64,000 nt of DNA from UBA3102 sp964413055 (GTDB lineage: Bacteria > Bacillota > Desulfotomaculia > Desulfotomaculales > Pelotomaculaceae), in NCBI GenBank assembly GCA_964413055.1, contig CAYPRB010000006.1, positions 62,001 to 126,000 of the forward strand, read 5' to 3'. The notes below the pieces were generated by a model. The model made no database searches. It was not told the DNA's origin and saw nothing but the letters and a program-made list of their open reading frames with translations. This document shows, in pieces, positions 8,418 through 15,862 of the stretch. The position numbers and the translations under genes were made by a program. How positions within the stretch are numbered: the first letter of the stretch is position 1; each line of letters begins with the position of its first letter.

Positions 8418-9548
8418 ATGAAAGAATTAAAACGTGAGTTTCGTGATTTTAAGCGTATAGTAATTAAAATTGGTTCCAGTTCCATTGCCTACGCTACCGG
8501 CAGGCCCAATCTTTATCAAATTGAAAGTTTGGTTCGCCAACTGGCTGATTTATATAATCAGGGCCGGGAAGTAATTTTGGTTACTTCCGGAGCCGTCGGC
8601 ACCGGAGCGGGTAAGCTGGGGCTGGCGGAACGCCCGAAAACCATTCCCCAGAAACAGGCTGCGGCAGCGGTGGGACAGGGGGTTTTAATGCATGTTTATG
8701 AGAAATATTTTGCCGAATACGGGGTAACTGTGGGTCAGGTGCTCCTGACCAGGGAGGATTTTTCCGACCGGCGCCGTTTTTTAAATGCGCGGAACACACT
8801 GAATGCTTTAATTCAGTATAAAGTTATTCCGGTAATTAACGAAAACGATACTGTGGCGGTGGACGAGATTAAGTTCGGCGATAACGACAGTCTTTCTGCC
8901 CTGGTAGCCGGTTTAATCGATGCAGAAATTTTAATCTTGCTTTCTGATATTCACGGGCTTTTTACAGCCGATCCCCGAAAGGATGCCGGGGCCCGTTTGA
9001 TTAAAAATGTTACCGAGCTGAATTCTGATATCGAATCCCTGGCCGGCGGGGCGGGAAGTAAACTGGGCACGGGCGGTATGGCTACTAAATTACAGGCTGC
9101 TAGAATAGCCATGCATTCAGGTGTGGTCATGGTTTTAGCGTCTGCGGAAGAAAAGGACATTATCAAGCGGGTTGTTGACGGAGAGGAGTCCGGGACTGTA
9201 TTCTGGCCGCTTACCAATAAGCTAGAGAATAAAAAACGGTGGATTGCTTACGGCTCTGTCTTGTGCGGCAAGATTATCGTTGACGAAGGAGCGGCGCGGG
9301 CGCTTACCGAACAGGGAAAAAGTTTGTTGCCTTCAGGTATTACCGGGGTTGAGGGTGCTTTTGAAATAGGTAATACCGTAAGCATCATCGATGGTACCGG
9401 AAGGGAAATAGGCAGGGGGATAGTTTATTACTCCTCGGAGGAGGTAAAAAAAATAAAGGGCCTGCAAACCAGTGAGGTAGTCCGTGTTTTGGGTTACAAG
9501 GATTACGACGAAGTGGTGCACCGCAATAATCTGGTAATGGAACTATAA
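8418..9548 (+). CDS. proB: Glutamate 5-kinase
   Basis: 376 residues: amino-acid-kinase domain (VIKIGSSSIA, VTSGAVGTG, INENDTVAVDE, FGDNDSLSA, GTGGMATK) and a C-terminal PUA domain (about residues 275-365). It phosphorylates glutamate as the first step of proline synthesis. ATG at 8418 is preferred over GTG at 8412 because of spacing from CAGGG. proA, the usual next gene, is absent; nadD follows. Confidence 0.95.
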   Translation: MKELKREFRDFKRIVIKIGSSSIAYATGRPNLYQIESLVRQLADLYNQGREVILVTSGAVGTGAGKLGLAERPKTIPQKQAAAAVGQGVLMHVYEKYFAEYGVTVGQVLLTREDFSDRRRFLNARNTLNALIQYKVIPVINENDTVAVDEIKFGDNDSLSALVAGLIDAEILILLSDIHGLFTADPRKDAGARLIKNVTELNSDIESLAGGAGSKLGTGGMATKLQAARIAMHSGVVMVLASAEEKDIIKRVVDGEESGTVFWPLTNKLENKKRWIAYGSVLCGKIIVDEGAARALTEQGKSLLPSGITGVEGAFEIGNTVSIIDGTGREIGRGIVYYSSEEVKKIKGLQTSEVVRVLGYKDYDEVVHRNNLVMEL

Positions 9549-9632
9549 TAGTTTGGAAGTTTTTTAATGGTTTACTGGTGTATCAAATAGAATTAGCTTG
9601 CATTTCCTTAGGCCAGAAGGTACAATTTGCAT

Positions 9633-10259
9633 ATGAGTAGTGAGACTGAAACCGTTCGTCGCCTGGGGATAATGGGTGGGACTTTCGACCCGATTCATTA
9701 CGGTCATTTGGTTACTGCCGAGGGGGCCAGGTATGAGTGGGGACTTGAAAAAGTCATTTTTATCCCGGCCGGGAGGCCTCCTCATAAACCCGGTTTGCAA
9801 ATTACCGAGCCGTGGGACCGTTATGTCATGACCGGCCTGGCGATTGAATCGAATCCGTTTTTTCAGGTTTCGGTGATGGAGATCGAACGTCCCGGTCCTT
9901 CTTATACCGTCGATACCGTGTCTGCAATGCAAGTGCTTTACCCGGAAAGTGAAATTTTTTTCATTACCGGTTCGGACGCGGTATTGGAAGTGCTTACCTG
10001 GAAAGATGTGCCAAAATTGTTGTCCAAGTGCCGTTTTATTTCCGTATCGCGTCCGGGTTATAATTTGGATAAGCTTCATGCCGGTCTTGACGGCATACCA
10101 GAGGAGTTAAAAAAGAAGATCATTTATATGCAAGTACCGTCACTTGCGATTTCATCCACTGAAATTAGAAAGCGCGTTCGTGAGGGAAGACCGGTCAAAT
10201 ACCTCCTTCCCGAATCGGTGGAAAATTATATTATGAAAAAAGAGCTTTACAGGCAATAA
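9633..10259 (+). CDS. nadD: Nicotinate-nucleotide adenylyltransferase
   Basis: About 208 residues. The nucleotidyltransferase signature GGTFDPIHYGHL lies near the N-terminus and SSTEIRKRV near the C-terminus. It adenylates nicotinate mononucleotide in NAD synthesis. A TTG at 9627 is a possible alternative start with slightly better spacing from AGAAGG. In related genomes yqeK (HD hydrolase) normally follows; here an RRM gene stands in that place. Confidence 0.94.
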   Translation: MSSETETVRRLGIMGGTFDPIHYGHLVTAEGARYEWGLEKVIFIPAGRPPHKPGLQITEPWDRYVMTGLAIESNPFFQVSVMEIERPGPSYTVDTVSAMQVLYPESEIFFITGSDAVLEVLTWKDVPKLLSKCRFISVSRPGYNLDKLHAGLDGIPEELKKKIIYMQVPSLAISSTEIRKRVREGRPVKYLLPESVENYIMKKELYRQ

Positions 10260-10367
10260 ATAATAACTTGGAAAAATCTTTACTTGACTAAGATTGCATC
10301 AGGATAATTCCTTTTGCAAATAATAATGAAGCAAAAAGTTTCTCAAGGGGAAAGAGGTGATTAGTGA

Positions 10368-10625
10368 ATGGCGCGTACCTTGTATGTCGGGAACCTACCG
10401 TGGTCCACTAAGGCAGATGAGTTGGCAGATGCTTTCTCGGCGCACGGTGAAGTTCTGAGTAGTCGCGTTATTACTGATCGTGCAACCGGTCGCTCCCGTG
10501 GTTTTGGCTTCGTAGAAGTCCGGGATGAGGATGCGGATACCATGATCGCTGCGATGAACGGTACTGAATTGGAAGGACGGGTTATAACCGTTAATGAGGC
10601 CAGACCGCGGGAAGAACAAAGTTGA
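10368..10625 (+). CDS. Single-RRM RNA-binding protein
   Basis: 85 residues, essentially one RNA recognition motif: RNP2 LYVGNL at residues 5-10 and RNP1 RGFGFVEV near 44-51, with an acidic short tail. Stand-alone RRM proteins occur in cyanobacteria and some Clostridia and bind single-stranded RNA; the targets are not known. AAAGAGGTGA precedes the ATG. It forms a monocistronic unit closed by a terminator, placed between nadD and rsfS where yqeK is usual. Confidence 0.9.
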   Translation: MARTLYVGNLPWSTKADELADAFSAHGEVLSSRVITDRATGRSRGFGFVEVRDEDADTMIAAMNGTELEGRVITVNEARPREEQS

Positions 10626-10631
10626 CAAATT

Positions 10632-10656
10632 AAACCTCCGATAAGGAGGTTTTTTG
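10632..10656 (+). terminator. Terminator after RRM gene
   Basis: AAACCTCC and GGAGGTTT pair perfectly around CGATAA-type loop sequence and run into TTTTTTG. Confidence 0.85.
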
Positions 10657-10736
10657 TTAATATTCCTACTAGGAAAGAAGGAACTTGGTGGAAAAACTAG
10701 AATAGAATAAGTATACCAGAAGGAGTGGTGTTATAT

Positions 10737-11087
10737 TTGAATCCACAGGCAATGGTGAAAATTGCCGTGCAAGCGGCGGAGGATAAGAAGGCGGAGGATG
10801 TTACCGTTCTTGATATCCGCGAAGTTTCAATTATTGCCGATTTTTTTGTGATCTGCAGTGGGCGTTCCAAAACTCAGGCACAGGCTATTGCAGAGAATAT
10901 CCAGGCAAAAATGGAGGATGCAGGGTGGTTCGTTCTGCGCCGTGAAGGCTACCGGGAAGGTAGTTGGGTATTGCTTGATTATGGTGATTTAATAGTGCAC
11001 GTGTTTCAGGATGTCGAACGGCAGTTTTACAAACTCGAACGCTTGTGGGGAGATGCCCGCGTGGTAGAGATGCCTGTTAACAAATAA
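10737..11087 (+). CDS. rsfS: Ribosomal silencing factor RsfS
   Basis: 116 residues, with DIREVSIIADFFVICSGRS, WVLLDYGDLIVHVF and RQFYKLERLWGD, all diagnostic of RsfS/Iojap. It binds L14 and blocks subunit joining in starvation. TTG at 10737 is chosen because AAGGAG lies about 12 nt upstream; GTG codons at 10725 and 10728 sit too close to that site but cannot be excluded. Confidence 0.93.
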   Translation: MNPQAMVKIAVQAAEDKKAEDVTVLDIREVSIIADFFVICSGRSKTQAQAIAENIQAKMEDAGWFVLRREGYREGSWVLLDYGDLIVHVFQDVERQFYKLERLWGDARVVEMPVNK

Positions 11088-11106
11088 AATTGTTTGGTAC
11101 TGTGTG

Positions 11107-11135
11107 TTGACATATAAAAATGTTTATTTTATAAT
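11107..11135 (+). promoter_or_regulatory. sigmaA promoter of the Leu T-box/tRNA-Ala transcript
   Basis: Perfect TTGACA (11107-11112) and TATAAT (11130-11135) with a 17-bp spacer. It is the only clear promoter before the T-box, the tRNA gene, the acyl-CoA synthetase gene and leuS. Confidence 0.85.
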
Positions 11136-11141
11136 ATACAG

Positions 11142-11477
11142 CAGTTTAAATATCAGGCTATGATGAGGAGTAGTAACCGGAGCAACTCAAAAAGAGAGTC
11201 GCCGGGTGGTGTGAAGGCGGTGGGCCAGGCCGGTGAAACTCGCCTCTGAGCTGCCTGAGAGGAAGTATAAAGTACCTTCAGGCCGGGCGCGCCGTTATCG
11301 CGCGAAGAGGGCAGATATATGGGGCTGTGGCGCAGTGGGAGCGCGCTTCCTTGGCATGGAAGAGGCCGCGGGTTCAATCCCCGCCAGCTCCACCATATTG
11401 TATTTGCCAAAAAGGGTGGTACCGCGGGAAAAACCTCTCGTCCCTTCAGGGATGAGCAGGCTTTTTTATTTTTTGAG
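11142..11477 (+). promoter_or_regulatory. T-box leader, leucine specifier, with a tRNA gene in Stem III
   Basis: Stem I shows the AGTA motif (11169-11172) and the GTGAA-A-CTC-G specifier region, giving specifier CTC (Leu) at 11239-11241. The T-box AGGGTGGTACCGCGG is at 11413-11427; its TGGT bulge matches an A73 discriminator. The terminator/antiterminator region runs 11432-11477 with TCCCT/AGGGA and a T-rich tail. Stem III is closed by GGCAGATA (11310-11317) pairing with TATTTGCC (11401-11408), and the whole tRNA-Ala gene lies between these arms. Without the tRNA the leader has ordinary length (about 260 nt). It controls the acyl-CoA synthetase gene and presumably leuS by readthrough when uncharged tRNA-Leu binds. 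Confidence 0.88.
11321..11395 (+). tRNA. tRNA-Ala (anticodon GGC)
   Basis: A complete 75-nt cloverleaf: acceptor GGGGCTG/CAGCTCC including the G3-U70 pair that is the alanine identity element, D arm GCGC/GCGC, anticodon stem CTTCC/GGAAG with loop TTGGCAT (anticodon GGC, codons GCC/GCU), T arm GCGGG/CCCGC with loop TTCAATC, discriminator A and encoded CCA. It lies inside the loop of T-box Stem III and appears to share the T-box promoter, so every transcript, including prematurely terminated ones, would contain it. Confidence 0.96.
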
Positions 11478-11499
11478 ATAATATTGGGGAGGAGAGATT

Positions 11500-13164
11500 A
11501 TGATAAATTCTGGTAAAATTACAATTGGTGAACTGGTGGACCGGATAGCGGCAAGTTATCCCGATAGTGATGCTTTGGTTTACCCGGACCGCGGGTTGAG
11601 GTATTCCTATAAACAGTTTCTTCAGGCTTGTGATCAGATTGCCAAGGGACTCATGAAATTGGGGGTAAAAAAAGGAGAGAGCGTGGCTATTTGGGCTACT
11701 AACGTACCGGAGTGGGTGCTTACCCAGTTTGGTGCCCCAAGAATAGGTGCGGTGCTGGTAACGGTTAATACCAATTACAAGGTTTTCGAACTGGAATATT
11801 TGTTAAGACAGTCAGATTCCACAACCCTGATTATGATTGAAGGCACCAGGAGTTCTAATTACATAGATATGGTCTATGAACTTTGTCCGGAATTAAATGA
11901 GTGTGCCCCGGGTCATCTGAAATCGGAAAGGCTGCCCTTTTTGAAAAATGTGATCGTGATCGGTGAAAAGAATTATCCGGGTATGTTCACCTGGGAAGAG
12001 GTCATAAAGATGGGTAGAGAAATTACCGATGAAGAACTGGCTGCACGCCGGGCCGCACTGGAACCGGATGATGTAATCAATATGATGTACACTTCCGGGA
12101 CTACCGGTTTTCCCAAAGGCGTCATGCTGACCCATCATAACTTGATCGCGAATGCCTGTGGAGTTGCGGAGTGTTTGAAATTTAGCCCTGACGACAGGTT
12201 GTGCATACCGGTTCCATTCTTTCATTGTTTTGGGTGCTCGCTTGGTACGATGACCTGTATGGTTTCGGGGGCAGCTATGGTCCCGGTGGAGGTGTTTGAG
12301 CCAAGGAAAGTTTTGCAGGCCGTGGAGGAAGAACGTTGCACGGCGCTGCACGGGGTTCCCACCATGTTTATTTTGGAACTGGAGTTAATGGAAAAGGAAA
12401 ATTTCGATACTTCATCCCTCCGTACCGGAATCATGGCCGGATCACCCTGCCCGATAGAAGTAATGAAAAAAGTGGCAACTACAATGGGGGCGAAGGAGAT
12501 AGTTATTACTTACGGTCAGACCGAATCTTCTCCCGCGATTACCAATACCAGGACCAACGATTCCCTTGAACTAAGGGTGTCTACGGTAGGGAGAGCGTTA
12601 TCGGGTGTAGAGGTGAAAATAGTGGATCCTGAAACCGGAGCACAAGTGCCATCTGGCGAACAGGGTGAAATTTGCGCCCGCGGTTATAATATTATGAAGG
12701 GTTATTACAAAATGCCGGAAGCAACTGCTGCTGCCATTGATGAGGACGGCTGGCTGCATACCGGCGATCTGGGCGTAATGGATGAAAACGGCTATTGTAA
12801 GATTACCGGCCGCTTGAAAGATATGATTATCCGCGGCGGTGAAAATATATATCCCAGGGAGATCGAAGAATTTCTTTACACCCATCCGGCAGTAAAGGAT
12901 GTTCAGGTGGTGGGGGTGCCCAGTACCAAGTATGGTGAGGAAGTAATGGCATTTATCCAGTTAAGAAAGGAACAGACGGCTACGGAGGAAGAAATTAAGA
13001 ACTTTTGTGAGGGTAAGATCGCCCGTTACAAGATTCCCAGATACATCACCTTTGTTGACAGTTATCCGATTACTGCCAGTGGAAAGATTCAAAAATATAA
13101 ATTGCGTGAAATGGCAGTAGAGATGTTGGGCTTGAAAGATATTGCCAAAATAGAAACGGCTTAA
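11500..13164 (+). CDS. Long/medium-chain acyl-CoA synthetase (AMP-binding)
   Basis: 554 residues of the ANL superfamily. Visible motifs are the P-loop YTSGTTGFPKGVMLTH (about residue 205), TYGQTESSP, DGWLHTGDLG, GRLKDMIIRGGENIYPREIE and the catalytic-lysine segment SGKIQKYKLRE near the end. It would activate a carboxylic acid through acyl-AMP to acyl-CoA; the acid cannot be told from sequence. GGGGAGGAG precedes the ATG at 11500. It lies directly after the Leu T-box terminator and 31 bp before leuS, so it should share control by leucyl-tRNA charging. Confidence 0.9.
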   Translation: MINSGKITIGELVDRIAASYPDSDALVYPDRGLRYSYKQFLQACDQIAKGLMKLGVKKGESVAIWATNVPEWVLTQFGAPRIGAVLVTVNTNYKVFELEYLLRQSDSTTLIMIEGTRSSNYIDMVYELCPELNECAPGHLKSERLPFLKNVIVIGEKNYPGMFTWEEVIKMGREITDEELAARRAALEPDDVINMMYTSGTTGFPKGVMLTHHNLIANACGVAECLKFSPDDRLCIPVPFFHCFGCSLGTMTCMVSGAAMVPVEVFEPRKVLQAVEEERCTALHGVPTMFILELELMEKENFDTSSLRTGIMAGSPCPIEVMKKVATTMGAKEIVITYGQTESSPAITNTRTNDSLELRVSTVGRALSGVEVKIVDPETGAQVPSGEQGEICARGYNIMKGYYKMPEATAAAIDEDGWLHTGDLGVMDENGYCKITGRLKDMIIRGGENIYPREIEEFLYTHPAVKDVQVVGVPSTKYGEEVMAFIQLRKEQTATEEEIKNFCEGKIARYKIPRYITFVDSYPITASGKIQKYKLREMAVEMLGLKDIAKIETA

Positions 13165-13195
13165 TTTTTAAGAGCGGCAAACAAGGAGGATTTAT

Positions 13196-15682
13196 TTGAA
13201 CGAAAAGTACTGTTTTAAAGAAATCGAAGCAAAATGGCAGGTCCGCTGGGAAAAGGACGATCTGTACGGAACTCCTGATTTTTCAGACCGGCCCAAGTTT
13301 TACTGTCTCGAAATGTTTCCCTATCCGTCAGGTAAGCTGCACATGGGTCACGTCAGGAATTATTCCATCGGAGATGTGCTGGCACGTTTTAAAAGCATGC
13401 GGGGATATCATGTGCTGCATCCCATGGGTTGGGATGCATTCGGCCTGCCCGCGGAAAACGCCGCGATCAAACACGGTGGAGGAATCCACCCCGGTGACTG
13501 GACCGTTGAGAATATTGACAACATGCGCGAGCAGTTAAAACAAATGGGTATCAGTTATGACTGGAACCGGGAAATCGCTACCTGTCACCCGGGCTATTAC
13601 CGCTGGACACAGTGGATCTTTTTACAGCTTTATCATAAAGGTTTGGCTTATAAAAAACACGCCGGAGTAAATTGGTGTCCCGATTGTGCCACTGTTCTAG
13701 CCAATGAGCAAGTTGTCAACGGGTATTGTGAACGGTGCCATGCCCTGGTGGAAAAAAGGGAACTGGCGCAATGGTTTTTCAGAATTACTGATTATGCCGA
13801 GCGTTTGGTCAAGGAAATGGATCTCCTTGACGGGTGGCCGGATAAGGTCAAGATTATGCAGGAAAACTGGATCGGGCGTAGTGAAGGCGCGGAAATAGAT
13901 TTTAAAGTAGAAGGTTTGGATGAAGTTATTACCGTATACACTACCCGTCCGGATACTGTTTTCGGCGTTACTTACATGGTTTTGGCACCGGAGCATCCCC
14001 TGGTGGACAAGTTGGTCAGCGGCACGGAACGGGAAGCGGAGATCAAGGATTTTATTCACCGGGTGAAAAATCTAAGCGAGCTTGACCGTACTTCCGCCGA
14101 GGTGGAAAAAGTGGGCCTGCCTACAGGGGCATACTGTACAAACCCTTTAAACGGAGAAAGAATTCCGGTTCTGGTGGCAAATTATGTCTTGTTGGAATAC
14201 GGCACCGGTTGTGTTATGGGCGTTCCGGCCCACGACCAGAGGGACTTTGAATTTGCCCGCAAGTACCATTACCCCATCCGGGTGGTAATACAGCCGCAAG
14301 GGGTTGACCTGGATTCCGCCACCATGGATGTCGCATACGTTGGAGAAGGTTTTTTGGTTAATTCAGGCCGGTTTGACGGCATGGCCAACGATGACGCGAT
14401 CAAGGCCATTACCGCCCATCTTGAGGAAGTTGGGCGCGGCCGGCACCGTGTAACCTATCGTTTGAGGGACTGGTTGATTTCCCGCCAGCGCTATTGGGGG
14501 GTGCCCATTCCCATTATTTACTGCGACCGGTGCGGTATTGTACCTGTACCGGAGGAAGATTTGCCGGTGCTGCTGCCTATGGAATTGGAATTTAAGCCTA
14601 CCGGCCGTTCACCCCTGGCTGAGTGTCCCGATTTTGTCCGTACCGTTTGTCCCCGGTGCGGGGAACCCGGTAAGAGAGAAACCGATACCATGGATACCTT
14701 CGTATGCTCTTCCTGGTATTACTACCGTTATACCAGCCCCAGGGAGCATGAAGCGCCATGGGGCAAGGCCAAGGCGGATTACTGGCTGCCGGTGGATCAA
14801 TATATCGGAGGGGTGGAGCATGCCATTCTGCACCTCTTATACTCGCGGTTTTTTACCAAGGTGCTTTACGACCTTAACCTGATCAGCAACCAGGAACCTT
14901 TTACCAACCTGCTTACCCAGGGCATGGTTTTAAAAGACGGGGCAAAAATGTCCAAGTCCAAGGGTAATGTCGTCAGCCCTGAAGATATTATCGCCCGGTA
15001 CGGGGCGGATACGGCCAGACTGTTTATTCTGTTTGCCGCGCCTCCGGAACGTGATCTGGAGTGGAGCGACCAGGCGGTAGAAGGTTGTTACCGCTTTTTG
15101 AACCGGGTCTGGCGGTTGGTGGTACCCATGGTGGAAATACTGAAAACTGCCCCGCCTGTGTCCGGTGCTGAACTGGTAGGTATAAACCGCGAAATGCGCA
15201 GGGTGACCCACGTTACCATTAAAAAGGTAACCTCAGATATAGCTGACCGCTTTAATTTTAATACCGCGGTCAGTGCCGTTATGGAGTTGGTTAATGTGCT
15301 CTACCAATACCGGGAGGTGCCGGAAACCGATCAGGAGCCGGCAGTATTAAGGGAGGCTGTGGAAAATTTACTCCTCCTGCTGGCCCCGTTTGCGCCACAT
15401 ATCACGGAGGAATTGTGGGAAGCTACCGGACATGAAGACAGCATTCACCGACAGCAATGGCCGGTTTACGACCCGGAAGCGATCGTGGAAGACGAAATTA
15501 CCATCGTGGTGCAGATCAACGGGCGGGTGCGTGAGCGGCTGTTGATTCCGGCAGGCTTGACCGCTGCCGAAATGCAGGAAAAAGTACTGCAAGAACCCAG
15601 GGTGTTGAAATTAATTGAGGGTAAGAAGGTATTGAAAGTTATCCCGGTACCGGGAAGACTGGTAAATATAGTGGCCAGGTAA
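13196..15682 (+). CDS. leuS: Leucyl-tRNA synthetase
   Basis: 828 residues, normal for bacterial LeuRS. Class I signatures: PSGKLHMGH (HMGH near residue 49) and KMSKS near 584. The zinc motif CPDC...CERC is near 161-178 and the CP1 editing domain around 225-410 includes TTRPDTVFG. TTG start at 13196 follows AAGGAGG by 7 nt. It is the obvious physiological target of the upstream leucine T-box, although the acyl-CoA synthetase gene lies between. Confidence 0.97.
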   Translation: MNEKYCFKEIEAKWQVRWEKDDLYGTPDFSDRPKFYCLEMFPYPSGKLHMGHVRNYSIGDVLARFKSMRGYHVLHPMGWDAFGLPAENAAIKHGGGIHPGDWTVENIDNMREQLKQMGISYDWNREIATCHPGYYRWTQWIFLQLYHKGLAYKKHAGVNWCPDCATVLANEQVVNGYCERCHALVEKRELAQWFFRITDYAERLVKEMDLLDGWPDKVKIMQENWIGRSEGAEIDFKVEGLDEVITVYTTRPDTVFGVTYMVLAPEHPLVDKLVSGTEREAEIKDFIHRVKNLSELDRTSAEVEKVGLPTGAYCTNPLNGERIPVLVANYVLLEYGTGCVMGVPAHDQRDFEFARKYHYPIRVVIQPQGVDLDSATMDVAYVGEGFLVNSGRFDGMANDDAIKAITAHLEEVGRGRHRVTYRLRDWLISRQRYWGVPIPIIYCDRCGIVPVPEEDLPVLLPMELEFKPTGRSPLAECPDFVRTVCPRCGEPGKRETDTMDTFVCSSWYYYRYTSPREHEAPWGKAKADYWLPVDQYIGGVEHAILHLLYSRFFTKVLYDLNLISNQEPFTNLLTQGMVLKDGAKMSKSKGNVVSPEDIIARYGADTARLFILFAAPPERDLEWSDQAVEGCYRFLNRVWRLVVPMVEILKTAPPVSGAELVGINREMRRVTHVTIKKVTSDIADRFNFNTAVSAVMELVNVLYQYREVPETDQEPAVLREAVENLLLLLAPFAPHITEELWEATGHEDSIHRQQWPVYDPEAIVEDEITIVVQINGRVRERLLIPAGLTAAEMQEKVLQEPRVLKLIEGKKVLKVIPVPGRLVNIVAR

Positions 15683-15707
15683 AAAAGATGGAGTGATATT
15701 TAAAGAT

Positions 15708-15745
15708 AAACCCCGTTGCCCTGTATGAGTACGGTAGCGGGGTTT
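15708..15745 (+). terminator. Hairpin after leuS
   Basis: AAACCCCG (15708-15715) pairs perfectly with CGGGGTTT (15738-15745). There is only a short T run in the stem and none after it, so termination is possible but not certain. Confidence 0.5.
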
Positions 15746-15823
15746 GTGATCGCAAAATGTCTGTCCCGGACGGAAGGTGTAACAGAACAAATTGGAATTT
15801 GGTTTGGATATTAATTTCCTGCG

Positions 15824-15852
15824 TTGCCAAAACAGGTCCTATAATTTATAAT
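15824..15852 (+). promoter_or_regulatory. Candidate promoter for recJ operon
   Basis: TTGCCA at 15824-15829 and TATAAT at 15847-15852 with 17 bp between, just upstream of recJ. Confidence 0.5.
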
Positions 15853-15862
15853 CATAATATCT

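Noticed and set aside
11153..11410. Frames on both strands across the Leu T-box
   Set aside because: They overlap the riboswitch and the tRNA gene and have no protein character.
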